The position numbers were made by a program, and so were the translations under genes. The notes below the pieces were generated by a model that saw only the letters and a program-made list of their open reading frames with translations, had not been told where the DNA came from and did not search any database. A stretch of 35,901 nucleotides of DNA from Deltaproteobacteria bacterium. GTDB taxonomy: Bacteria; Myxococcota_A; Polyangia; JAAYKL01. Position 1 is the stretch's first letter; each line of letters begins with the position of its first letter. The DNA lies in the NCBI GenBank assembly GCA_030621515.1, contig JAUXHN010000021.1:1-35901 (forward strand), in the 5' to 3' direction. Shown piece by piece: positions 18,087 through 26,327 of the stretch.

Positions 18087-19160
18087 ATGCGCAACGCCAT
18101 CGTCATCGTCCTTGTATTCCTGATCTCGGCATGTCAGTGCGCCGATCCCGTTGCCGTCGACAAGGTTCGCCCGCAGACGGCGCAGGTGACCTTCGCCGGC
18201 GGAATATCCCTCCCCCGATCCATGAACCGGCTGTTCAAGCCCGGGCAAACGATAAGACAACGCAGGAGATTTCTGCGCCCCAGGCTTGTGCGAATTTACG
18301 AGCTTCTCAAGGGACCCGATCTGATCAGTCACAACACGGCCACGGTTGCAAGCCTGAGCACCATTCTGGACAATGACACGTCCACCCCCGATCCGCGCCT
18401 GGCGGAGATACTCAACCTCGCGGGATTCGACGCGATCTCCATCGCCAACCCCGTTGTCGCGAAGGCTGACGAGAAGGGCGTTGAGTCCACCGTGGACGCG
18501 CTTCGCGATTTTCGGATTTCGTCCATCGGCCTGGCAAAAGACCGAATCCCGGAACCTGTCCGGGTTGTTCTGGCCGGCATAGAGGTCTGCTTTCTTGGAG
18601 TTCATCTTTCAGGGCAGGCAGAACCGCCCGACGCCGGCAACTCGATCGCTTCGTGGATCGTCTCGGAGATCGAAACGGCCACATCCAGTATCCGCAATGC
18701 GGTGACGCAGGCCCGAAAATCTGCGGATCTCGTAATGATCGTTTACGGACCCGACAGGTCCATTGACGACAAGGTACGACGGGATTTTGCGCGGGACATG
18801 ATTGACAAGGCGGGAGCGGACGCGGTGCTCGGCCATCGGTCGGGCGCCTTCGAGGGCATCGAACAGCGAGGCGGCGGTATCATCATCCACAACCCGGGCT
18901 TCGCCATGAACCCCAATCTGGAGAAAGAAAAATCCGCCAGTTCCCTGGTCTTCCGCCTGCACATCGACAAGAAGGGCGTCAGCTGGATCGAGGCGCAGCC
19001 CATAAGGGTACGTCGGCACAAGACGTCCATCGGCATGGGCGAGAAGAGAACCCACCAGGTCATCCGAAAACTCATAGATCAATCGAAGAAACTGGGAACG
19101 GAAGTCCTCGCCGAGCACGGTCGCGGCATCTGGGACAGACCGGATAACAAGTCTCAATAG
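18087..19160 (+). CDS. CapA-like lipoprotein lacking the canonical active-site motifs (putative pseudoenzyme)
   Basis: Lipobox MRNAIVIVLVFLISACQC; colinear with the CapA at 14342-16159: VTFAGGISL, LISHNTATV, ISIANPVVAKADE, LVMIVYGPDRS, AVLGHRSGAFEGIEQRGGGIIIHNPG. Confidence 0.7.
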   Translation: MRNAIVIVLVFLISACQCADPVAVDKVRPQTAQVTFAGGISLPRSMNRLFKPGQTIRQRRRFLRPRLVRIYELLKGPDLISHNTATVASLSTILDNDTSTPDPRLAEILNLAGFDAISIANPVVAKADEKGVESTVDALRDFRISSIGLAKDRIPEPVRVVLAGIEVCFLGVHLSGQAEPPDAGNSIASWIVSEIETATSSIRNAVTQARKSADLVMIVYGPDRSIDDKVRRDFARDMIDKAGADAVLGHRSGAFEGIEQRGGGIIIHNPGFAMNPNLEKEKSASSLVFRLHIDKKGVSWIEAQPIRVRRHKTSIGMGEKRTHQVIRKLIDQSKKLGTEVLAEHGRGIWDRPDNKSQ

Positions 19161-19549
19161 CGCAGGGCGTTCGCCGATATCGTAAAGACCGAGACAAAAC
19201 CGGGCTCCCCGCCCTTCACCAGGCGCCAGTAGTACGTCCGACCCGGCTCGAGTTTCTTGAGCCTGTGCGTGTTTTTCACGACCGCCTCATCCACGATCAT
19301 GGTTGAAAAAGTTAAGTCATCGATTGCGACCTGGAGCCTCAATTCACCCTCGCCGTTTCCCTTGCTCCACTGCAACTGGACGTGATCTCTCACCAGGTTC
19401 AGCCCGTGCGGCGGGTGCTGGGGCATGGGATCCACGCTCGAGGTCACCGTCTCGATGGCCGACACCAGGACCACACAAAAGAGACAGACGGGAATCAGGT
19501 AAACGCGCAACCACGCGGCGATCCGCGGTATCAGGCCGGTTCGGGTCAT
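19154..19549 (-). CDS. Small single-TM protein with Fn3-like extracytoplasmic domain (cassette A, small subunit)
   Basis: LRVYLIPVCLFCVVLVSAIETV TM, then GLNLVRDHVQLQWSKGNGEGELRLQVAIDDLTF...LEPGRTYYWRLV. ATG overlaps upstream stop (ATGA). Homologous by eye to 28743-29153 and 29156-29539. Confidence 0.7.
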   Translation of the reverse strand: MTRTGLIPRIAAWLRVYLIPVCLFCVVLVSAIETVTSSVDPMPQHPPHGLNLVRDHVQLQWSKGNGEGELRLQVAIDDLTFSTMIVDEAVVKNTHRLKKLEPGRTYYWRLVKGGEPGFVSVFTISANALRY

Positions 19550-22029
19550 GCCGTCCTCCTTCTGAGCCGCGCGAGCACGCCCGCGACCGACAGCAACCAG
19601 GCGAACAGCGCGATCGCGGCAGCGGCGATGCTGGTGAACATCAGGGCTACATGTCGATCGGGCATCCTCCACTCGAAGGACAGATCGTGCGCCCCTCGTG
19701 GAACAACCACGCCCACCATGTCAGGCCCTGCGGGAAACACCGGGAGCGCCACGCCATCCAGGCGGGCATTCCACCCGGGAACCGCCTTGGTGGGAAGAAT
19801 CGCCACCACATCCTCGAGGGTGTCGATCTCGAATGTGTAACGTTGACTCGAGTGATGTGGGCCGGGCTTCATTTCAATCCGTGCCACCTCGATTCCCGGG
19901 TCGTCATCCTCGCGATAGGCTCGAGTGTGTGCATTGATCTTGTTTCGGGTCTTGGCGTTCAGGGCGGTCCAGAATGACGATGACGATCCGAGGCGAGTGG
20001 TTTCCACTCCCTCGATGTCGAAGGTCGACATGACAAGCCCCCCCCGCGCCGAGAAATCCGCCAGCGCCTCCCGGTCATCTGAAAGCTTGCGCCCATCCAC
20101 GTAGAGCACCCTGAATGACCGACCCAACAGGCCGCTCTCCTCGAGAGAACCCGCCGTAACACGCATGGGGACGGGGATCTTTTCATCCCTCAATTTCCCG
20201 TAAAAACGCGAGACCCAACCCTTTACTATCCATGTCCACTGGGCGCCGGAGCAGACCACAGGCAGCGGCTCGCCGCGCAGAGGGCGAAGGAAACTGTCCT
20301 TTCCGGAGTCCAGAAGGAAGTGATCGGCGTTTTTTTCTTTTGCCCTATCCTTCCCGTTCGGTAGTCGTTCATATATGGGAACCCCGTCGGCATCGCGCGC
20401 CTTGAGGTACTTTTCCACGTGAACCGCCCTGCCGGAAATGAAACGGACTCCGGAGAGGGCCAGCATATCGATTTTCTTCGGCGATCTGCTCGTCGCCGCA
20501 CAAAACTGGAACGTTGTGGTCGGCCCGACGCTGCCCCAGTGGGAGCACGGCGTTCTGTAGCCTTTCGCAACCAGCCACGACTTGTACGATCCCCATTTCT
20601 GTCGACAGAGAACCGCAAAGGGATACCCCTTTTCCTCGAGGGAACCGTGGGCATCGACCATGGAGTCGAGAATCGCCTGCGGGTGCACGCGTACGTGCCT
20701 CTGTGAAAGGATGACTATCTCCGCGCAACAGGCCACCACGCCCGCGACGGATCCCGTGATCAAAAGAGCCGCGAGAACTCCACGAGCGGGGGATCCCCTG
20801 ACGGCCACCACCCTCCAGGCGTGCCTGGCCACGAACTCCAGGCCCACGCCACACAGGCCGAAGGCGAAAAGCTCTATGAGGTAGGTGCATCTGAAAGTTT
20901 GTATGATCTTCATGAATGGCAAATGGCGTAACCACGGATAGTCGTCGGGACCTGCGAAGAGCACCAGGGAGAAAGCAAGCCCACTTAAAAGAAACCTGTT
21001 TGATGTTCGACGAATCCCCATGATCGCCACGATCATACCCAGAGCCGTGAGCGCGGTAACGATGGGCATCCGCGTTCTCCTGGTACCTCCTATGCTGACC
21101 TTGTCCATCAGCTTGTCCAGGGGATCTGTCTGTTTGCCGTGAACCACACGAGGATCGTCGAGCAGCCTGCCGCTCGCCGCGAGCGCCACCATCTCGTCCC
21201 TGGAGACACTGGTGAACCACCATCGCTTTGCCTGCCCCCGGACGATCGAGTCCGGAACGGCTCGCATTTCCAGGGTGTGCTCGATGAACGGAAACACCCA
21301 GAAGGCGACCAGAGCCGCGCCGAAAAGCGCAAACAACACGAGCCTGACCGCGCTGCCACGGATCCGCACGGGCGCGACGAGGTAGTACAGGACTCCAGCG
21401 CACACCGCGTAGATCGCCATCATGGCGTGAGAGAGAAAGGCTGCCGCGAAGAGCAGTGAGGTTGACGACCAGCGATTGTTACCCCGCAGCATGCCGACGA
21501 AACTACCGAGAAACAGCGGGAAGAAGAGCGCCCCCATGGCCTGGGTTGCGATGCCGATTCCGTGATACGCCTCAAACGAGTTTCCGAAAGATCCGACCGA
21601 TATGGCGGCGACGAGGGCGCCGGAGCCCGCCGCGAATCTGCGCAACCCGAGCGCTCGAAGGAAGTAGCAATACGAGAGCGGCGACAGGGAAAAGCAGATC
21701 GTCACCATCAGGTTGTGGACGAACCTCATATCCAGGCCGGTGAGAGATTGAATCGCCACGACCTTCAGGTAGAACAGCGCCTGGTAGAAGCGCAACAGGG
21801 GGAGGCCCACATCCACAGCCACAGGACCGAACAGGTTGTCGCCGGCATCGAGCGCATGAGCCAGGGCGTACTCGCTGAGCAGGTGGTACACGTTGTCGCC
21901 ACCGTTATCGACGACGGGCCCGAGCAGATCGTGATGGGCGATCGCGATCACCACGCCCGCCACCGCCGGCAGCGCCCAGTGAGCCCACTTCCAGAAACTC
22001 AGAAGCGCTATCCTCATACGAGACACCAA
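19546..22029 (-). CDS. Large multi-TM YfhO/PTPS_related (GT-C-like) membrane protein (cassette A)
   Basis: GGDNVYHLLSEYALAHALDAGDNLFGPVAVDVGLPLLRFYQALFYL..., GSFGNSFEAYHGIG, SHAMMAIYAV, RCTYLIELFAFGL; C-terminal beta domain VPGWNARLDGVALPVFPAGPDMVGVVVPRGAHDLSFEW. Confidence 0.75.
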   Translation of the reverse strand: MVSRMRIALLSFWKWAHWALPAVAGVVIAIAHHDLLGPVVDNGGDNVYHLLSEYALAHALDAGDNLFGPVAVDVGLPLLRFYQALFYLKVVAIQSLTGLDMRFVHNLMVTICFSLSPLSYCYFLRALGLRRFAAGSGALVAAISVGSFGNSFEAYHGIGIATQAMGALFFPLFLGSFVGMLRGNNRWSSTSLLFAAAFLSHAMMAIYAVCAGVLYYLVAPVRIRGSAVRLVLFALFGAALVAFWVFPFIEHTLEMRAVPDSIVRGQAKRWWFTSVSRDEMVALAASGRLLDDPRVVHGKQTDPLDKLMDKVSIGGTRRTRMPIVTALTALGMIVAIMGIRRTSNRFLLSGLAFSLVLFAGPDDYPWLRHLPFMKIIQTFRCTYLIELFAFGLCGVGLEFVARHAWRVVAVRGSPARGVLAALLITGSVAGVVACCAEIVILSQRHVRVHPQAILDSMVDAHGSLEEKGYPFAVLCRQKWGSYKSWLVAKGYRTPCSHWGSVGPTTTFQFCAATSRSPKKIDMLALSGVRFISGRAVHVEKYLKARDADGVPIYERLPNGKDRAKEKNADHFLLDSGKDSFLRPLRGEPLPVVCSGAQWTWIVKGWVSRFYGKLRDEKIPVPMRVTAGSLEESGLLGRSFRVLYVDGRKLSDDREALADFSARGGLVMSTFDIEGVETTRLGSSSSFWTALNAKTRNKINAHTRAYREDDDPGIEVARIEMKPGPHHSSQRYTFEIDTLEDVVAILPTKAVPGWNARLDGVALPVFPAGPDMVGVVVPRGAHDLSFEWRMPDRHVALMFTSIAAAAIALFAWLLSVAGVLARLRRRTA

Positions 22030-22054
22030 ACTCGATTTACCTTTGTTGAGAAGT

Positions 22055-22107
22055 CCTTCACTCGTTTACTTGTCTACCTTCGAATGATATTTTTTTCAAA
22101 ATACCGT
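22055..22107 (+). promoter_or_regulatory. 53-bp promoter/operator repeat, copy 1
   Basis: CCTTCACTCGTTTACTTGTCTACCTTCGAATGATATTTTTTTCAAAATACCGT; TTTACT-N17-TATTTT; inverted repeat over the -10. 48/53 identical to copy 2. Confidence 0.6.
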
Positions 22108-22123
22108 TCGAATGGAGGACGAG

Positions 22124-23512
22124 TTGTTCAAGAAAATGCCGGATGTTTTCGTGATCGTGTTCGCGCTGATCGTCATTGCGGCGGCGCTTACATGGATCCT
22201 CCCCGGCGGTGCCTTCGAGCGGAGAAAGGAGATAGTCGATGATCACGAGCGGGAGGTGGTTGTCGAGGGGTCTTTTCGCTTTGAAGAATCGAAACCGCAA
22301 CATTTTCACGTTTTCACCGCGCCGCTAAAAGGTTTTCTGAAACTCGCGGACATAATTGTGTTTATCTTTTTGGTGGGCGGTTCATTTTACATACTCAATG
22401 AGACCGGAGCGATATCCGCGGGCACCCACAAGCTAGTGAAGGCACTGCGCGGAAGGGAGCTCCTCGTGATTCCCATCGTGATGGTCTTCTTTTCATTTTT
22501 CGGGGCGGCTTTTGGAATGTGCGAGGAGGCCATGCCCTTTGCGTTGATCTTCGTCCCGATGGCGATTGCCCTCGGATACGACTCCATAGTGGGAGTATGT
22601 CTCACGTTTCTCGCTGCGGGGGTCGGCTTTGCGGGGGCGTTCCTGAACCCATTCACGCTGCAGATTGCTCAGGGGTTGGCCGGCATACCGCCGGTGTCAG
22701 GTCTGGGATACCGCCTGGTGGTGTGGGGCATTGTCACCACTCTGGCGATCGTCTGGGTGATGATCTACGCGACGCGGATCAAAAAGGATCCGAAGAAGAG
22801 CCCGATGTATGAGCTCGACCGGAAGCGGCGCGCGGAGATTCTGAAACATCAGGCGGCGCATTCGGTGTTCAGCTGGCGTCATGGTCTGAGTCTGGGGCTA
22901 CTTGCGATCACCATCGGCGTCATGATCCTCGGGGTTATCGCGCTTGACTGGTACATCGTGGAACTCGGTGGTCTCTTCTTCGCCATGGGGGTGTTGACCG
23001 GCGTGGTATCCGGCATGGGTCCCAACGCGCTCGCAAGGTCCTTTATTGCCGGCGCAAAAGATATGGCCGGCGCCGCCCTGGTGGTTGGTTTTGCCGGTGG
23101 AATCCTGGTTATCCTGGACGAAGGCAACATCATGGATACCATTCTGTACGGAATGGCCAGCGCAACCTCCAGCTTGCCGTCCATGCTGGCTGCGGACGCG
23201 ATGTACGTTATCCAGATGGGGTTGAACTTCTTCATCCCATCAGGTTCCACCAAGGCCGCCCTGACGATGCCTCTGATGGCTCCGCTGGCGGATCTCTCGG
23301 GAATCACCCGCCAGACGGCAGTGCTGGCGTATCAACTCGGTGACGGATTCACCAACATGATCATTCCCACTTCCGGCGTGACCGTCGGCACCCTGGCCAT
23401 GGCCAGGATTCCGTTTCAGAAATGGGCCAGGTGGAATCTACCCATGCAGGTTGTGTTTTTTTTCCTGTCACTTGGTTTGCTCGTCTGGCCGGTTCTCACT
23501 ATGTGGGAGTAG
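22124..23512 (+). CDS. YfcC/DcuC-superfamily (C4-dicarboxylate or basic amino acid antiporter-like) membrane transporter
   Basis: VFALIVIAAALTWILPGGAFERR, GAAFGMCEEAMPFALIFVPMAIALGYDSIVG, NPFTLQIAQGLAGI, FFIPSGSTKAALTMPLMAPLADLSGITRQTAVLAYQLGDGFTNMIIPTSGV. TTG at 22124 preferred over ATG 22112 because GGAGGA is at 22114-22119. Confidence 0.8.
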   Translation: MFKKMPDVFVIVFALIVIAAALTWILPGGAFERRKEIVDDHEREVVVEGSFRFEESKPQHFHVFTAPLKGFLKLADIIVFIFLVGGSFYILNETGAISAGTHKLVKALRGRELLVIPIVMVFFSFFGAAFGMCEEAMPFALIFVPMAIALGYDSIVGVCLTFLAAGVGFAGAFLNPFTLQIAQGLAGIPPVSGLGYRLVVWGIVTTLAIVWVMIYATRIKKDPKKSPMYELDRKRRAEILKHQAAHSVFSWRHGLSLGLLAITIGVMILGVIALDWYIVELGGLFFAMGVLTGVVSGMGPNALARSFIAGAKDMAGAALVVGFAGGILVILDEGNIMDTILYGMASATSSLPSMLAADAMYVIQMGLNFFIPSGSTKAALTMPLMAPLADLSGITRQTAVLAYQLGDGFTNMIIPTSGVTVGTLAMARIPFQKWARWNLPMQVVFFFLSLGLLVWPVLTMWE

Positions 23513-23601
23513 TCGGCGGCCCGGGGTAAAGCCGAGTGAGGTGTTCTATCTGGTAAATGCAGGCTGGAAAAATCGCCATGCTCCCCCTCTCAATGTGAAA
23601 C

Positions 23602-23654
23602 CCTTCACTCATTTACTTGTCTACCCTTGAATGGTATTTTTTCCAAAATACCGT
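23602..23654 (+). promoter_or_regulatory. 53-bp promoter/operator repeat, copy 2
   Basis: CCTTCACTCATTTACTTGTCTACCCTTGAATGGTATTTTTTCCAAAATACCGT; TTTACT (23612-23617)-N17-TATTTT (23635-23640); perfect inverted repeat GGTATTTT-TTCC-AAAATACC (23633-23652). Confidence 0.6.
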
Positions 23655-23703
23655 CGCCAAAAGAGGACTTGCGTAACCACATTTTTTTTCACAGGGTTTC
23701 CGA

Positions 23704-25146
23704 TTGCTTTTCAACTCCTACATCTTCCTGTTCGCTTTTCTTCCCCTCGCGTGGATAACGTTTCGGGTTCTTTCCATGGTGGGTCTCATCAGAGGCGCCA
23801 TCGCCTGCCTGACCGTTGCGTCACTCGCCTTCTATTCCTACTGGAACCCTCCGTTCGTCCTGCTGATTCTCTTCTCCATCGTCTTCAATTTCATCTGGGG
23901 AAGCTTCCTGACCCGCGCAGGGACCAGGAAACGATGGCGACTCTTCATTGGAGTGGCGGTGAATCTGAGCCTGATAGGCTACTTCAAGTACACCGGTTTT
24001 TTCATTGAAAACGCCAACGCATTGTTCAGCCTGAGTTCGAAAGTCCCGGACATATTCCTGCCGCTGGGAATCTCTTTCTTCACCTTCCAGCAAATCGCAT
24101 ATCTCGTCGATTGCCACCGCGGCATCACCAGGGAGCACAGCTTTTTACAATATTGCCTCTTCGTGACCTTCTTTCCCCAGTTGATCGCGGGACCGATCGT
24201 GCATCACGGCGAGATGATGACCCAGTTTTCCGACGAAAGGACTTTCCGTTACAACCCCGAAAACATGGCAACGGGCTTCGCGATCTTCTCCATGGGCCTG
24301 TTCAAAAAGGTCATCATCGCCGACACCCTTTCACCATGGGTGGCCGACATTTTTGATGGAAACGGCGAACCTGCCATGTTGGTAGCTTCGTGGATCGGCA
24401 GCCTGGCCTACACTTTCCAGATCTATTTCGACTTCAGCGGATACTCGGACATGGCGCTCGGCCTGGGGCATTTCTTCAACATCAAGATACCCATCAACTT
24501 CGACGCTCCGTACAAATCCAGAAACATGGTGGAGTTCTGGCAACGCTGGCACATGACCCTGTCCCGCTTCTTGCGCGAATACCTGTACATTCCGCTGGGC
24601 GGCAACCGCAAGGGCACACCGAGACGGTATGTCAATCTCATGGCCGTCATGCTCATCGGCGGCCTCTGGCACGGAGCTGCATGGACCTTCGTCTTCTGGG
24701 GAGGGCTCCACGGGCTCTACCTTTGCATCAACCACGGTTGGGGCAAGATCTCCACCAGATTGGGGTTCAGGCTTCCGCTCGTTTTGGCGTGGGCGCTGAC
24801 CTTCGTCGCGACGGTCTTCGCGTGGGTGTTCTTCAGAGCCGCGACCTTCGGCGCAGCGACTAATATCATCAAGGGGATGGCGGGCTTCAACGGCGTGGAG
24901 AATATGAGGGCCACCTTGCTCAACTCTTCAAACAATGAGTTGATGCCCTGGTTTCCCGGAGACGAGCGGGTCGTGATCCTTATCGCCCTGCTGGCGATGT
25001 GCGTCTCCATGCCCGTGGGCTGGAGATGGGCGCGGGAGAGATTGAAGAGGCTGACTGTCCCCGGAGCGATCTTCGCGGGCTTGCTGTTTTCGTCATCGGT
25101 GCTCGGACTGACACGGATATCCGAGTTCCTTTATTTTCAGTTCTGA
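23704..25146 (+). CDS. MBOAT-family O-acyltransferase (AlgI-like)
   Basis: LLFNSYIFLFAFLPLAW, FKYTGFF, LPLGISFFTFQQIAYLVD, FFPQLIAGPIVHH, NFDAPYKSRNMVEFWQRWHMTLSRFLREYLYIPLGGNRKG, GGLWHGAAWTFVFWGGLHG. TTG start. Confidence 0.92.
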   Translation: MLFNSYIFLFAFLPLAWITFRVLSMVGLIRGAIACLTVASLAFYSYWNPPFVLLILFSIVFNFIWGSFLTRAGTRKRWRLFIGVAVNLSLIGYFKYTGFFIENANALFSLSSKVPDIFLPLGISFFTFQQIAYLVDCHRGITREHSFLQYCLFVTFFPQLIAGPIVHHGEMMTQFSDERTFRYNPENMATGFAIFSMGLFKKVIIADTLSPWVADIFDGNGEPAMLVASWIGSLAYTFQIYFDFSGYSDMALGLGHFFNIKIPINFDAPYKSRNMVEFWQRWHMTLSRFLREYLYIPLGGNRKGTPRRYVNLMAVMLIGGLWHGAAWTFVFWGGLHGLYLCINHGWGKISTRLGFRLPLVLAWALTFVATVFAWVFFRAATFGAATNIIKGMAGFNGVENMRATLLNSSNNELMPWFPGDERVVILIALLAMCVSMPVGWRWARERLKRLTVPGAIFAGLLFSSSVLGLTRISEFLYFQF

Positions 25147-25160
25147 CGGGCAAAGTGACC

Positions 25161-26327
25161 ATGAACCACAAATGGAAAATCTGGCTGCTCGCATTTTTGA
25201 TGACGGTATTGCTCTGTCTGGGAGGCATCACAATCTACCAGGTATCGGTCGATCCTTTCGGCGTGTGGAGGTCCGACACAACCGCAGGATACAACAACTA
25301 CAAGATCGCCCAGAAGCAGACGGAACGGGTCTTCAAGATGTATCAGTACGAGATGATAAAACCCGAAGTTGCCTTCTTCGGATCGTCGCGGACCAACTAC
25401 TGCACCCCTCCCGAGTGGCCAGGCGTGACAGACGAGAAAGTATACAATTTCGGTATCACCGCCGTTCATATCCCTGAAGAGAAGTTCTACCTTGACGCGG
25501 CCCTCGATATTCACACGCCAGGGATCGTCGCAATCGCCGTTGACCTCCTCCAGTTCAGTTCCAGATACAACAGGCCTCACAAGGGGTACTCGGAAGACCG
25601 CCTCTGGATGATGACCTTCCACAGGATGACGTCCCTGGTCTCCAAGCTCAAGGATACGGTCCTCTCGTTCGACGCGATCGGCTCTTCGATGGAAGTCACA
25701 GAAGCGAGCGAAAGGAACCCGGACGCAACCTACTACGACCGCGGGTGGGACACCGTACGGCTAACCAGGTGGCCAACCGGGCGCGCGAAGTTCAGGCAAA
25801 TTCTCTTTCGGTATCACACCAACACGTACGCCAAGTTCAGGCGATCCTTCTTCAACTACAAGAAGTTCGAGGTGATGATCGAATCTGCGAAGAAAAAGGG
25901 CGTGAAGGTCGTGATGTACACCAACCCCGTGCACGCGGATTTTCTGATGGCGTACGACATCAACGAGCTGTGGGAAGAGTTCGAGTTCATGAAACGCGAA
26001 ATCGTCAAGCTCGGCCCGCTGTGGGATTTCAACTACATCAACGACGTTTCCAAAAACCGCGACAACTACATCGACCCCTCACATTTCAAGATCTCGATCG
26101 GCCGCCGGATCACCAGCATCCTCGGCAACAACGCCTCCGAAGAAGGAAAGGACTTCGGCGTGATCCTGACCGAGGACAACATAGAGAAAATTTTGATTGA
26201 ACAACGGTCTGCCTTCGATGAATGGAAGACCAGGGACACAGCTGTCTACTACATGCTCGAGGAGGCCCGAGAAGACAGGAACAAGGCGAGGTTCCATCAA
26301 AAAGCCATACGGCTCATCGGGAGGTAG
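25161..26327 (+). CDS. SGNH-like/AlgJ-type membrane-anchored protein, partner of the MBOAT
   Basis: N-term TM WLLAFLMTVLLCLGGITIYQV; VDPFGVWR; KPEVAFFGSSRTNY (GxS block) and NYIDPSHFK (DxxH block). ATG at 25161, 14 bp after MBOAT stop. Confidence 0.72.
   Translation: MNHKWKIWLLAFLMTVLLCLGGITIYQVSVDPFGVWRSDTTAGYNNYKIAQKQTERVFKMYQYEMIKPEVAFFGSSRTNYCTPPEWPGVTDEKVYNFGITAVHIPEEKFYLDAALDIHTPGIVAIAVDLLQFSSRYNRPHKGYSEDRLWMMTFHRMTSLVSKLKDTVLSFDAIGSSMEVTEASERNPDATYYDRGWDTVRLTRWPTGRAKFRQILFRYHTNTYAKFRRSFFNYKKFEVMIESAKKKGVKVVMYTNPVHADFLMAYDINELWEEFEFMKREIVKLGPLWDFNYINDVSKNRDNYIDPSHFKISIGRRITSILGNNASEEGKDFGVILTEDNIEKILIEQRSAFDEWKTRDTAVYYMLEEAREDRNKARFHQKAIRLIGR

Noticed and set aside
20369-21403. 344-aa minus-strand ORF
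   Set aside because: Alternate frame of large protein A without plausible protein features.
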